A stretch of 64,000 nt of DNA from Sinotaia quadrata. Lineage: Eukaryota; Mollusca; Gastropoda; Architaenioglossa; Viviparidae. The position numbers were made by a program, and so were the translations under genes. The stretch is taken from positions 85,244,046 through 85,308,045 of the forward strand of contig CM054182.1 of NCBI GenBank assembly GCA_028829895.1, read 5' to 3'. The notes beneath the pieces are model-generated. The model did no database searches, was not told where the DNA came from, and worked only from the letters and a program-made list of their open reading frames with translations. This document shows, piece by piece, positions 23,791-36,251 of this stretch; the stretch's first letter is position 1, and every line of letters starts with the position of its first letter.

Positions 23791-25596
23791 CTGTCAGGAA
23801 AAATGAAACAATTCAATATTCCAATGCAGAGACAAACAAGTCTTCACAAATGTTATGGATCCTAATAATCTATTGCAGTTTTATAGACTCAATCTAAAAA
23901 CAAATATGTCACAGATTAATCTTCCTGAAATGAAAAGTACATGGAAGTGTCAAATGTTTAAAGTGAATAAATAAATGGACTTCCTGGACAGAAATTGCAT
24001 AACAGTATTTTTTCTATCTAGAAGAAAAAGTAATCAATTTGTTTTCTTCATAATTACAATTTATAACAATATTTTGTCTAATTTTTCAGTAAATAAGTAA
24101 AATAACCTTTCTTAAATAAAAATAACAGATTAATTTATGAGAAAACACTCAAGAAAATAAAATATACTCAAACTACAATAATATGTAATAGAATACTGTT
24201 GTTAGTATTAAATAGTAATACATTCATTAGTAAAAAATAAATATATAATAATATTTATAAGTGAATTATAAATAAAAAGTAATTAAATATTAATCAAGAA
24301 TCTGTTTATGTAATGGTAATGTAGCAAGATCAGAAATGATTCTGTCCAATGCAATCATGTATAGGCATATACACTTCAAGTAGAATGCAAAAACAGCACA
24401 AACAAGCGGCAATAAGAAACAAGTCACTTATTCTACAGCCCTGGTCTCAGAACAACTATGAACACAGAACTTGAAACTCTACACTCTTTCTCAAATCATC
24501 TATGAAGACCTGTCTAAAACACTGCATTCTTTCTCAAATCAGCTATGAAGGCCCGACCAGAAACTCTGCATTCTTTCTCAAACTTTTATCACCAAGATGA
24601 CTCCAACTATCTCCTCATCTTAAATATTTCCTTGGCCTTAATACCCATCCACAAAATCAATGGACATAGGAAATGGATATTAAGCAGAGATGAATGAGTC
24701 AACAGCTATGTGAAGCATCTTGGTGAGGAATTGTATAATGGCAGATATCTGAAACACCAGGCTTGACTGTAAGCATTAACCACAATTGGTGATGTTCAAT
24801 TTGACCAAAGATAACAATTTATTTTAAAATTTCATTAATCTTTTAACATCTGGAAAAATCAGATGTGATTGTTTATGGGTGTGTATGTGTGAGGTAATCA
24901 TAGAAAGACTGCTAAATGAATTTACCATATTGTTAAGAACTGAAAAAAGGCTACTGACTACACTTCATTTGGTCAATGCATAAAATTAACATGGTTAGGT
25001 CTAATCAGACTGAATATGTTGCTTAATGAAAGAAAAACATCTTAATATTATCATGGTTAAGGCTAAAATAGAGACAAATAAAAGTGCATGTACAAAATTC
25101 AGCATAAATCCAGTTTAAAGGCAAGCAATGAAGTGACATACTGGAAGCAACAAAAGGTACAATAGTAACAGAGACTTTTAGCACTGAGCAGTAAAGAAAT
25201 ATACCACCACCACAGTGATAACTGCCCTCAAAGTTCAGCTGAATCTCAAATTAACAATTTTAGCATATTTTAATGCAGATATGAGCATATACTTGATTAG
25301 CATTACTGAATTAATTCAAATTAATTTTGTTAATGGTAAATGTGCAATATGTTACTAAACATTAGCATTAATCCCAAAATGTTGGTAAATACTTTACTAC
25401 TATCTTTCCCAGTACAAAATAGAGTTTGCTTCTGATGCAAACAAAATATAACTTATATTTATTATGAACAGATAGCTTTGTAACATACATTTGACATATT
25501 TCCTCATTTCCAAAATTAAACTTTATTAAATCATGAAAAAGTACAGAATAGTTCACAAGATGCTAAATGTTAAGATTTACTGACTTCTGTTTCATC
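23791..25596 (-). other. intron with a short 48-bp tandem repeat
   Basis: At about 24472-24582 there are three copies of a unit with 'actctgcattctttctcaaat' type sequence and 'ctatgaagacc'. Otherwise AT-rich intron; nothing else recognised. Confidence 0.6.
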
Positions 25597-25600
25597 TTAA

Positions 25601-26585
25601 TGTAGCCCGTGTTAGCTTAGGTATTTGTGTCATCATCGTGTATGTATGTGTATAGTCGCATCCCCACGCTCTGCAGCAAAGTAGGTCATCGGCCGCTAGA
25701 TGAATCACGCTTCGCGGTCTGCTAACAGCTATATAGTAATGTGTACGACTGTGCCATTGAGTGCGTATTTTTATTGTTTATGATTATTCCCTTTGTTTTA
25801 AAGCGCGCGCTATATTAGCACTAGCTGTGTTAGAGTACGTGTTTTTATTATCATATATTGTTTTAGGTAGTTAGTGAGTGAAGTTAATATTTATATATTT
25901 AGAAAGGAAATAGTTTATATTTTTAATTGATGTATTTTTGTATGATGTATAATGTTATTGTATTTGTGTATTTTGTAATTTATGTGTGTGTGAATGCTTT
26001 TTCTGAAGCCCGCCAACACAGATTTTATTTTATTAAAGGTTTAATTCTTCAGATTATATATATAAAAAGATTGGTATATTAAAGTATAATTAAAGTAGTT
26101 TCACTGTATATTTGAATTATTTTGTAATTGTTAGGCATATAGCTATAATTGTTAGTTGAAAGCAAGTAAAGAAACACAAAAGTTATTTTTAGAAGCCTTT
26201 CCACACTAGATTTTCGTTTTCATAACCCGTGGGCTTCGGGGAGGGCCGCTCCCATAGGATATAATGAGCGTGTGTGGTTTGAGTGAGCTACTACAATTAG
26301 AGTCACCTAGAGTCTCGGCATTGGTAGCGGAACTAGAAAGAGTGTCTGCCTCTGAGTCGTCCTTGGTCGTCTGTTGGCGGTGTGTCGCCTAAATAAAGAT
26401 CCTATGAAAATGTAAAACACGTGTTGCGTGTGCTGCCTCTCTCCTGCTGTGGCTGCCGTAGCGGTATTGTCTGCTTGTCTGTCTTATCATCATCATCATC
26501 GTTCATCCAGTCATCTCCTCGCATCCTAGAGTGGCCCATATGACGAACAACAACTACAACACCACACTCGATCCACATCACAACA
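25601..26585 (+). mobile_element. solo LTR-like element, 985 bp, TTAA-flanked
   Basis: Begins TGTAGCCCGTGTTAGC and ends CATCACAACA, flanked on both sides by 'ttaa' (25597-25600 and 26586-26589). TG...CA ends, an 'aataaagatcc' near 26391 that could serve as a polyadenylation signal, and higher GC than the intron fit a solo LTR with a 4-bp duplication. TTAA is also the piggyBac target, but the ends do not look like piggyBac termini. A (ATC)n stretch lies at about 26487-26503. No protein domain seen. Confidence 0.7.
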
Positions 26586-26589
26586 TTAA

Positions 26590-27553
26590 AATTTCTCAAG
26601 TTAAAAAAAAATTCAAAAATATAAAAATAATGACTATAGATTAATTATAAATAAAATCTAAAATACAAAAATAAATGGAGCAGTAGGTAAACTATTTTAT
26701 TTTTATTTCAATACCTTATTTTTTTCATCATTACCACTTGTCCATAAATAACCCAAAACCAATTGAAATTTAAAAAAAAATAAACAGTTGTATTTGTACT
26801 ATTGTGGATCCATACACTTTATTAAACAAGCTATGTACACATTTTCTTTTTCTTTAGTTATGCAGCATTATATAACTCACCAAGGACTCAAAAAGTGTTT
26901 AGTGATTATCTGGTTGTATTAAAATGTTAATGGTGTACTCAAGGTAATCTAAGCATGTTTTGGGGTTTCCAGGAAAGCATTTACATGCTAAATATTTCAA
27001 TATTTGCAGTATTAGCTGAGAACACGAAAGCTAAAAGTGTTATATTCTTCAACAATTTGGGTAGAACTGTTAGAAAAAAATCAATTGAGAATTTACAAGG
27101 GGACAAAAAGTGACAACTGATTCTGAGAGATGATTTACTGACAAGATTGTAAAAATAACAATTATATTAATGAAGGTGTCATTATTTGGCTTAAGGAGTG
27201 CAAGTATTAAATTATCTATAACAAATCAATCAATCTATCTAACAGATTTTTCAGACAAACTTTAATGATATCTTAAGGTAAACAATAAAAAAATGATAAT
27301 TAGACAACTAAGTATGATTTTACCTAAATAAATGACTTTTAAAGATTATGGATCAAAATCTATTAAACTGTAAAAATATGTGTAAATAACAAAAATGGTA
27401 ATAAAAGCCCAAAATAAGTCACAACATTTAAATAGTGAAGAAAATTCAGTTAAAAGCAAAGCAACACTATTAGACAGTTATCACATTTATTAAAAAAAAC
27501 TAATGAAATGTTAACAAAAAGTAAGCACAAAGATAGAAAATCATTGATCTTAC
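26590..27553 (-). other. intron, no recognised feature
   Basis: AT-rich intron between the LTR-like element and the next exon. No repeats or transposon ends stood out. Confidence 0.55.
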
Positions 27554-27623
27554 CAGTGAAACATAATGGTGATTTAGATTTCAAAACAGGTGCTATGTTA
27601 TTAATACTGCACGGTGAAAATAA
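27554..27623 (-). CDS. ADAM17: ADAM17-like exon: catalytic to disintegrin linker
   Basis: 70-nt exon; minus-strand acceptor ATTTCAG, donor GTAAGAT; phase 0 entry and one trailing base. The 23 codons read LFSPCSINNIAPVLKSK then SPLCFT, matching human [24 protein letters not shown]. These are the last helix of the metalloprotease domain and its final cysteines. Phase agrees with the exon at 33022 (phase 0 end) and the exon at 23661 (two leading bases). Confidence 0.94.
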
Positions 27624-28029
27624 CTGAAATAATAAAAGCAAATTATTGAATATTAATTTGTGTAATTATTTCTAAATTGTAGAAAAACAAAAAAATCAGA
27701 AGTCAATATAAAGTGTGACAATTAATGTATATTATGTACATAATGTATATTATCATAGGAAATAAAATATCATGGATATTTTAAATGTTCAGACAAGAGC
27801 AAAGAAATGAATATTTATAAACTATCAGACTTAAATTTTGCCCATTATGATAAGGAAAATAATATATTGCCCGTCCAGTCACATACAAAATAAACATGCA
27901 TGCACACATACAGACACAAATGCAAATACTACACCATATTTTAGTCAAACCACTTTAAATGTTTAGCACATTATATTCTTCAGTAGGCAGAGACAGAGTA
28001 AGTAGGACACTAGCCTTCTGTTCAAGAGG

Positions 28030-28358
28030 TCAGGATAGTCTTACAGTCTTATAGAAGTCTTACACTTACAATCTAATCAGTCACAGATGTCTTAGAGTCT
28101 AATCAGACGCAGTAGTCCTAGGATCTAATCAGTTACAGTAGTCTACAGTCTAGTCAGTCACAATAACTCTAGAGTGTAGTCACGTTAGCCTAGAGTCTAG
28201 TCAGTCGCAGTAGTCCTAGAGTCTGGTCAGCAACAGTAGTCCTAGGATCTAATCAGTTACAGTAGTCCTAGAGTCTAGTCAGTCACAATAACCCTAGAAT
28301 GTAGTCAGTCACATTAGCCTAGAGTCTAGTCAGTCACAGTAATCCAGTAATCCTAGAG
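28030..28358 (+). repeat. minisatellite, about 26-bp unit (left part)
   Basis: Tandem units of 'agtcctagagtctagtcagt' and 'cacagt'. The array is split by the hAT element at 28359-30107 and continues at about 30116-30275. Copies diverge by single changes. Confidence 0.9.
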
Positions 28359-30107
28359 CAGAAATGGCAAACATTTTGTAGATCACGTGCCAATAGTTTC
28401 AATTTAAAGAGATATATATTGCTGCATGCCAAATATTGCAGCTATGCCGGGTGTGGGGCTAAGCCCCACCCAAAACTAAATGTGCTGCTTGTGACTTTAT
28501 TTCTGAAACGTAGTGTGATTTTTGAATTACATGACGTATATAATGCCATAATAAAATTAAATAAATATTAAATTAGTATACCCTGCTGTTTTTCTGTAGC
28601 CAGTAAGTAGCCACTGAATATACCAGTAGCTGTTTACACAAATGTTTTATTATGACAAAATAAAGCTTACAATTATATAACTGTTATAACATGTAAAACA
28701 TTTATTGTTATTTGATACTTAAGCCTCACTTAGGATTTAAAAGTCTTAAGACAGGTCAGTCAATGTAACTTTTGTTGTGTAGTCAACGATACCTGGAGTA
28801 TATTTTGTATTCTTTAAAAATACACAAGCTGCACTCAATTCATCGGTCAAGCAATTTCTGGTATTTGATTTTAGATATTCATTGTTGAAAACAGTGATTC
28901 ACATGAGTAAGTAGATGAGAAAATTAACAAAATCGCCGTTGCCACTTTTATCAGAGAGTTGAAAGTTCCACGCAGGTCATTCCAGACCTTGAGAACTTCA
29001 TTTTCAGCCGATATCTGAGGTTCTAATTTTCCATTTAACCGGTCATGTTCCATTATTTCTAGTCACACTCGTAAGTCAACAAATTTCTGCTTCTAAATTG
29101 TGCTGGACTGTAACTCAACAAGTTACATTTCAAAATCTTGTAATTCCATCCAAGAAAACATGGCCAAATCAAGATTGTCAAAATTGACTGTCTCTGGATA
29201 TTTTATAAATTTTGCAATGTCTTCGATTTTTCTGCACTGTTCAAAACTCAATAAAAATAGTTCAAGAGTAAATCAATTATATCTAAAAACAACCTCATGT
29301 GAGAATCTGTAAAGAACATTAATCTGCTGAGCCAGTTAACATTCACTAATTCTGAGCATTTCTGTTTGTTATCATCCACAAACATTCAAATTTTATCCAG
29401 GTACTCTATAAAACGTTCCAGAACATGACCTCTTCTGAGCCAATGAACATTGTTGTACATTAGTAAACCAGAGTAAAGTGATTGAACTTCATTTAACAGC
29501 TGTTCAAATTTTCTCTTATTTGTAGCAGGTGCAATAATGAAATTTACAGTTTTTGTGATACATTTCATAATATCTTCAAGTTCCTTTAAGCAGGGTTTTG
29601 CACAAAAGGCTTCTTGGTGCACAAAGACTGCCAGTGGAAGTCCAACATGTAAATAAATTAACAAAACCTGTAGCTTTTTGATCAATCCATATTGTTGAGT
29701 CCACCAATCTTGGAAATCTTTGCCAGAAAGTTTTGTCTTCTTTGGCTTTGAGAATGACATTTTAGGCTAATTATCTTATAAAAGATTATTAGTTGTAATT
29801 ATTTTCAATATCAACAATATGGCAGACGCTCGCAAATAGCTGGTCGCAAGATCTCGTTCAAATATGAGTGTATCTTGTTCAAATTTTATTGTGCATCATA
29901 CTTCCACTAGTGAAACACAGTAATATAAAAAATAAGACTGGGATAGGCTATAGCTGTAGTGGATAACTGATAGCCCGATAGGGCCTCTTTGATATTACAT
30001 AATGTGTCTGATATATTTTTACAGTAGCAATTAATGAGATTTTTAGAATAATTTGTTTATCTCAGCATCATGATGTGCCACACACAACCATCTTGTGTGC
30101 CACCATG
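28359..30107 (-). mobile_element. hAT transposon, 1.75 kb, inside a minisatellite
   Basis: Flanked by a perfect 8-bp duplication 'tcctagag' (28351-28358 and 30108-30115), which is itself part of the minisatellite unit. The ends (cagaaatggcaaac and gtgtgccaccatg) are only weakly inverted. The interior carries minus-strand hAT transposase fragments, described separately. Confidence 0.85.
28840..29760 (-). pseudogene. hAT transposase fragments (ZBED5/GTF2IRD2-like group)
   Basis: Minus-strand pieces of a hAT transposase. The 29386-29760 piece begins with a short N-terminal-like stretch (MSFSKPKKTKLSGKDFQDWW) joined directly to a later region, so the middle is deleted; it ends near NNVHWLRRGHVLERFIEY, the typical block of this family. 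The piece at 28871-29053 holds the C-terminal dimerisation signature STYSCESLFSTMN. Stops and frame changes separate them, so no active enzyme is made. Group assignment is from motif recognition only. Confidence 0.8.
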
Positions 30108-30115
30108 TCCTAGAG

Positions 30116-30275
30116 CCAAATCACAGTAGTCTTACACTATTCAGCTACAGTCCTAGAGTTTAATCAGTCACTTTAGTCCTAGAGTCTAATCAGTCACTTT
30201 AGTCCTAGAGTCTAATCAGTCACAGTAGTCCTAGAGCCTAATCACAGTTTCTTACAATCTAGTCAGTCACAGTAT
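30116..30275 (+). repeat. minisatellite, about 26-bp unit (right part)
   Basis: Continuation of the array at 28030-28358 after the hAT insertion: 'agtcctagagtctaatcagt' with 'cacttt' or 'cacagt'. Confidence 0.9.
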
Positions 30276-30278
30276 CAT

Positions 30279-30460
30279 GGATTTTTCACAAACAGCAAAA
30301 ATTGAATGTTGATGGAAAACCCAAATCAAACACAAAAGTCAGTATTCTTGTTTTCAACAGGCTGGGGCAGAGATTTTTCACAAACAGCAAATTGGATGTT
30401 GATGGAAAACCCAAATCAAACACAAAAGTCAGTATTCTTGTTTTCAACAGGCTGGGCAGT
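30279..30460 (+). repeat. tandem duplication, about 87-bp unit, two copies
   Basis: Two nearly identical copies with 'tttttcacaaacagcaaa' then 'gatgttgatggaaaaccc' and 'tcttgttttcaacaggctgg'. Open frames are present on both strands but no family is recognised. Confidence 0.85.
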
Positions 30461-30569
30461 GATTTGAAACAAATAGGAAACAATGAAAATAGCATAAGTC
30501 TCAGAGTTTTCATAACAAGGTGTGTATAGTAGTGACTCTGACTTTGTCTAGCAAGTTTCAAGCTAGGCT

Positions 30570-31110
30570 AAAAGTGTAGAATGTTGTACATGAGCTGTAC
30601 AACAGCTTTTCCTCAATTGTATGTTAATTTTTTCTCTAATAAATCCATTTCTATTCTCTGATAAGAACTATCCTGTGATTTGTATTGACACTAAATTATT
30701 GAATTGTGTTTTATGATATAAGACTGTATAGATATTAAAATTATGCAAACATGGTTTTGTGGAAATATTTATGTCAAGTAATCTTTTATTGACCTTCTTA
30801 CACATATTGATAACCTTATGTTGGAGAAGAAAGTGGTTGGGTGGGGGCTTGCTAAATATAGATTAAAGATGGATATGTCTTCTCCTTTAGTAAGAAGTTT
30901 TCCACCTATGGAAATATTGTGTGGTGGTAAATGTTTGCCTTTGATGTGAAAGAGAGAAATGTTTACAGTGCCAACATATCCACCTAGTGAGAGAAACGAG
31001 TGGTCTTCTAGAGAATTATTAATAACATAAATTAAGATTCTCCTCGCAATTAGTTATGGATGATTAATTAATAATAATAATCATAACCACAACTAGGCAT
31101 TGGCATCACA
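30570..31110 (+). mobile_element. truncated LTR (family L1a, copy C), 3' third
   Basis: Matches the last 540 bp of the LTR at 9800: shared 'accttatgttggagaagaaa', 'tttccacctatggaaatatt' and 'attattaataacataaatta', ending ATTGGCATCACA. The 5' two thirds are absent. Confidence 0.8.
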
Positions 31111-32478
31111 GTATGCATAACTATTATAACATTGCAACACTGACAAGACCAACTAACTAGCATTTGAACACTAAAGTATCAGGTAAAAGAATATTTGACT
31201 AGTTTAGCCCAGAAATCTTCCCAAGCTAGAGTTGCTGATGGACTATCTGACCATTCTGGTTGGTCTGTGATACCCTGCTGTACAGGAGTTACAGTTAGCT
31301 ATTATTTATATATAAATTTCAAATTATTATTAATAAATGCTGTGAAATTAATATTACAGTATAATTTGTTCTTTCTTCTGAATAAGTTTAAAATAAAATT
31401 TAACTTTATTTCAGACTTTCTTTAGAACCAGGCACGAGATCCACATATATCATGCAAGTAGACATTTCCAATGAATACAACAGGGGTAAATTTACAATGC
31501 TAAAGATAAAATCTACATTCTATGACAATCTTGTTCAGTGAAGCAATAGGGCAGAACTCACAACCAATTCCACTAAATTCAATCTTTTTAATATTTTAAA
31601 ATATGAATACAGATAAAATATAATACACAATGTCTTAGTGATTATTAAACATCTTGCTGGTGAATTGGTTTTGGTAAGCCATCAATATTAAACACAGTTT
31701 CAAAAATTGAAACTATTAAACTGATTAAATGTTCGTACAATTTAAAATGTTTCAATTATGCAACTAATCCAGATTGCAATTATTAATAATATTATTACAG
31801 TTCAGTGTAAAGTAAGTAGTCCTTCCTTGATTGGCTTGATAAAAGCATATGAAATAGATCACTGTATTTATGAATCAAATTGTGTTTAAATACAAAGTTT
31901 TTCTTAATGAGTTTGCAAAACTGAAAAAAATTAACACAAATTAAATTAAGAAATATAAAAAATAATTAAAAGTTATTGACTGAGCAGATAAATGAAGTGA
32001 TAAAAATAATATATAAAACCAAAGAGATGAGAAAAGTAAATGTTGAATTTTTAATCATACTGTATTTATTTGTTTAAAGTTGTGAAATTTGCTGGTGCTC
32101 ATCTCAAATGGTGATTAATTATAATTATCATATGTATAAATAATTTAGTATTCATGTAAAGCATTCAAAAATTGCCATACAATTGGCTACCATTCTATCT
32201 CATTTTAGACCAAACTGTTAGTCACAACAACCTCAGTTAGTAATCAGTTCAAGACTACAGCTGTTCTAGAATCATCCTCCCCCTTGAGACAACATTCTGC
32301 AAGTTACTTTTGGAGAGTACAGACATACTAGACTGATTCTGTCAACCCGTGTTTACTTAATAGGGTAAGCTCATTACACAATAACATATTACAGTATTAT
32401 TTACAGAGACTTTGGATTCTTAATACCATTTTGCATTTCATTGTAAATCTCTATTGGTCTCAAATCACTCTTTTGTTA
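31111..32478 (-). other. intron, no recognised feature
   Basis: AT-rich intron. Open frame 31195-31425 plus has no recognised motif. Confidence 0.55.
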
Positions 32479-32480
32479 TA

Positions 32481-32652
32481 CAGTGGAACCCTGAGATAAC
32501 GTGAATTCGGATATAATGCGGTTATGGCATGGCTCCCAAAATATATATCTTAATAATGCATTCTAATGCAAAACCCTGCATTAACGTGACCATGCTATTA
32601 ACACAATCTGATTTTATGGACCCAATTATAGCGTTATAGCAAGGTTTCACTA
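32481..32652. mobile_element. Tc1/mariner-type MITE, 172 bp
   Basis: Begins cagtggaaccctgagataacg and ends cgttatagcaaggtttcacta, inverted repeats of about 20 bp with mismatches, flanked by TA on both sides. Too short to encode protein. Confidence 0.8.
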
Positions 32653-33021
32653 TATTTTAAATGTTTCCAGTTTTTTATTAGAATTGAAATGCTGTTTCAT
32701 CTGTATGAAAAAATAACATTATGATTAATAAAGTAATGGTTAACTATTTTGTACAGTCAAATGCTTCAATCTCCTGCAGTTCTTATTGAAAAACAAATTT
32801 ACTTTACAACACTTTATTTATTTTAGCTCAAATATGTAGATTGCATCAGGGCAAAGAAAAATGTACCTGTTGCAAGTTTTCCAGTATATCTGTATAGTTT
32901 CCATTGTTGTTTTGTTGTATCAAAACACTTCACATAAAAACATACATATATAATGCATAATAGTGAGTGAGAAGTCTGTACTGCTTGTCTGACTTTATCA
33001 TTAGAGAGCAACTAGACTTAC

Positions 33022-33140
33022 CACATTATTGCTTTCCCAGCCACTGACAGCATAGGGCCACATTATGTACTTTCCATTATCATGACTACTAGGCCCACAG
33101 ATGTGGTTGTCTGGATCATGGTCTGAGCCCCAATTGTGCC
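33022..33140 (-). CDS. ADAM17: ADAM17-like exon: catalytic zinc site (2nd and 3rd His) and Met-turn
   Basis: 119-nt exon; minus-strand acceptor GTTGCAG, donor GTAAGT. It opens with GG, the last two bases of a Gly codon, and ends in phase 0. Codons: HNWGSDHDPDNHICGPSSHD then NGKYIMWPYAVSGWESNNV. The two histidines (HNWGSDHD) are the second and third zinc ligands, and KYIMWPYAVSG holds the Met-turn (human KYVMYPIAVSG). The first His and the catalytic Glu are not in this exon: they come from the exons at 47073 and 40791. Joining directly to 47073 would keep frame but lose the Glu. Confidence 0.96.
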
Positions 33141-33586
33141 CTGCAACATCAGACATTAAAAGAGATAATACAATTCCATGTTGTCCAAGTTGTCATGGAA
33201 ATGGGCAATGTTGAACAATTATGGAAGATTTCTATGTCACTTGCTTTCCCTTCATTAACTCTTTCTGTTTAGGAATGGTAATAATAACTCACTAAAAGTT
33301 CTATAGCAGAAACAATTTCTACATATCTTTTGACAAAAAAAAATGTCAGTATGTGTGCACAAGAACAAAAACGATATTTCCAAGTGTTCAATAAGTACTG
33401 ATACAGGATGACATATGGTTCAATTGAAGACAAGGAAACAAGCTACAAATAAACCAAAACAACAAGAAGCCAACACACAGATGAGTATAGTCAAGACCAA
33501 AGAAAAAATAACCAGACAGCAAGCGTCCGACAGACATTAACAGACATACTAGCAGAAATATAGACTGCCCTTGACAACTACAAAGG
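33141..33586 (-). other. start of intron, no recognised feature
   Basis: Intron directly upstream of the zinc-site exon. No repeat unit or coding motif is seen. Confidence 0.5.
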
Positions 33587-34140
33587 GTGCTTGAGGCCTC
33601 CCCTCTTTCATCCTTGTTAGCGCCAACACTTTCACCAAGTCAACACCAGCTAAAGAAGAAAGTGAAAATGGAATTCCAAACAAAGAGGAAACACAGAGAA
33701 AAAAGAAAAACAGAAAACAACCAACTCCATGTATATAAAGGAAAATATGCAGAGAAAAACAAGGAGGAAATAAAAGAAGAAGAAACACTATTTATCATCA
33801 TCACCACCACCATCACCCCGACAGTGACAGGAAAATGGATGGCCACAATATCTGCAGTGTTTTTTATTTTTAAACCACCCCATTACAGATATAATCCAGT
33901 TAATTCTTGTCAACTTCTACTGACCTCTTGCTCCTGTCTATGCGCATCCAAATGGACAACACTGGAGACAGCGATTACAACAACCATGACAACACCACCA
34001 CCATTGAGGACAGGGGTTTGAACATCCTGGGCATGTGTACCCATTAAGTATAGATCTGTTGCAGTACTAGCCTGGATTCTGCAAGATACCCCCAACCTTC
34101 TCTCCTCTAACATTATGCATAATGACAACAACATCAACCC
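33587..34140 (+). other. composition-biased intronic stretch with an open frame
   Basis: A 144-codon open frame (33587-34021 plus) that is Lys/Glu-rich then Thr/Pro-rich, with tracts such as 'ccaccaccatcacc'. No domain is recognised and there is no splice or promoter support. A stretch of similar style lies at about 36840-37200. I regard both as low-complexity intron, possibly old repeat. Confidence 0.4.
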
Positions 34141-34751
34141 TTGAAACTCCCCACTCGCAAGCTCTCAATTTCCAAGTGATAAAATGTCATTTGCAAGCTC
34201 AGAAAATAACAAGCAGGCTATCATAAAGCAATATTTCTTTTGTAGAAAACATGATTTTTATCTAATTTGTTAAGAACATAATTTAATTACTAGCAATCAA
34301 TTTGACTAGCATTTCAGGTTAGATGTGAGGCATGATTGTCAAGAAAATAGAATTAGAATAACAAAAATAATGTCTTGAATGTGCAGGCAGGAGGCATATT
34401 TGGTGCACAGATACACACCCCTGGTGGTGTATTGAAAACTGCGCATCTGTACTGAAGTAACTCAGCAATTCAGATCAGAGTCTGAAGCAGTCTCAGTCGT
34501 GAGTCAATCAGTTGTATTTTAGTAGTCGTAGTTGGTAAAAATGTCTGGACTCCAACTTCAAATTTTATGATACTTGAGGCTAAGGCAGATCCATGTTTGA
34601 ATATGTGAGGGTAAAAATAACTTTACAAAAATTTAAATAACACAAGGCAGTTGTTTATTATTAATTTTGTACATTTTTAAGCAATGGAAGTATAAAGTAC
34701 TTTGTGAAGTTATTGTAATAGTGAGCTATAAAAAAAATCTTCTGCTTTATA

Positions 34752-35577
34752 TATTGGTACCTCGCATAATGAACGCCCCGCAGAAAGACTGATCCTATTA
34801 ATGAATGCTGCTGTGAATGCCCGCGTGGCTTCAGAACGGTTTTACATAACGAGCCATATGTACACCACAAAAACATCGCATTTCCCATTAAAAATGGCCG
34901 AATCTGGCCACTCGTGTCTCGCATGGCTCAGATGAAGGCAGGGCATGTGTTTCCCCAGTTGATTGTCCTTTTTTCCTTGCTTTGATGTGTTTTTGTCATC
35001 TGTGTGTTTACTGGATGGTGGTTATAGAATTCAAGGTCTTATTCTCCTCGTTGCAGGACAACTTTTCGTGAGTGAAGCAAACGTTCTGTTTCAGCTGAAG
35101 AACAGGCCGGTCCTTTCACTCAAGGACAACAACAGGCCAGTTCTTCCACTCAACAACAGGCCAGCTCTTCCACTCAAGGACAGATTATCCCACCCCATCT
35201 ACGCCCACTGGTGGACATCTATGATAACTAAAAACTGGACTGGAAAAGAGACCTATGTGTGTGTGAACTGTACATAAGTGTCTGTGAACTATACATAAGT
35301 GTGTGTGTGTCCTCCTCATCCCACCTCCATTTTACCTCATCAACACCTAACACCATATCCTGCTTTGATGAGTGTCTTTACTAGTGTTCCCCCCCCTCCT
35401 CCTGAACACTGCCCTGTCTTCATTTTCCCCTAATTTCTTTTATTTTTCGTGGCGATGTGGAATGGGCTGCATGATTTCCTGTAGAAGTCTATGGGATATC
35501 GTGTTTCACATAACGAACACCTCGCATAACGAACATACTGCTGGAATGAACTGTATTCATTATGCGAGGTACCACTG
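34752..35577. mobile_element. Tigger-type non-autonomous element, 826 bp
   Basis: Inverted ends 'ggtacctcgcataatgaa' and 'ttcattatgcgaggtacc' with TA on both sides. Ends are typical of the Tigger/pogo group. Inside is a small repeated motif 'aacaggccag-tcttccactcaa' at about 35100-35180. No transposase is left. It is inserted in the hAT element around it. Confidence 0.85.
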
Positions 35578-35874
35578 TAAATTAGAAGTTCATATGAAAG
35601 GTGTACAAGAGGAAGCTAAGATGAGGCTGAATTGCTACATGATAGCATTGTCACCTTCCTCTTCTTCTTCAACCTTAACCATGAAGATGAAGATTTTGAA
35701 AAATATGTAGACATTAGTCAAAACATCTGTTTAAATGTGGAAAATTTCAGAGAAAGATAAACTCCATCACATCTAACTAAATTCAAAGTAAGTTTTTACC
35801 AAGTACAGAAAGAGATCGAGAAATCTGACTATACTCTGAATTGAGTGCTAAAAATATAAAATCTGCTACCCAGA

Positions 35875-36005
35875 GATTATTTCAGATGCTGCTTTAATCA
35901 TCACAGCTTTACCACCAACTCAAACCACTGTGGAACATTGTTTCCTGCCCTCAAAATCAACAATCTGATTTGAGAGCAACAATGAAGCTGGACCTATTAA
36001 AGTGA
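35875..36005 (+). pseudogene. hAT transposase C-terminal fragment
   Basis: Plus-strand translation gives DAALIITALPPTQTTVEHCF, the C-terminal dimerisation block of hAT transposases (ALPxTQxTVExxF). A stop follows within ten codons. It confirms the hAT nature of the surrounding element. Confidence 0.75.
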
Positions 36006-36251
36006 TCTTTTAAAAGAACCAATTCAATTTAGATAAACAGTATCATATTAAATATTTTTTTTTTTAAATGAAATCTATAAAAACCACTTTTTCATTTATT
36101 TACACCTATACCCTACTCATACACTAACTCCATATAGTATTAATTTTATGCCATATTGTATAAGTAATAAACTACAGTTGGAGTTGGGAGTTAGACTTCG
36201 AAAATTTCAGGAGCCGGAGTTGGTAAGTTTTTGACCGACTCCACAATCCTG

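Larger units (their letters stand above)
34510..36251 (+). mobile_element. hAT-like element carrying a nested Tigger element
   Basis: The right end reads 'ggagccggagttggtaagt' then 'gaccgactccacaatcctg', and the left part near 34520-34556 has the matching inverted 'agtcgtagttggtaaa' and 'ctggactccaac'. This gagtcgg-type terminus is common among animal hAT elements. The left end is eroded, so the 5' limit and target duplication are uncertain. A C-terminal transposase fragment lies near the right end (35875-36005). Confidence 0.65.

Noticed and set aside
33587..34021. 144-codon plus-strand open frame
   Set aside because: Low-complexity Lys/Glu and Thr/Pro tracts, no domain, no splice support.
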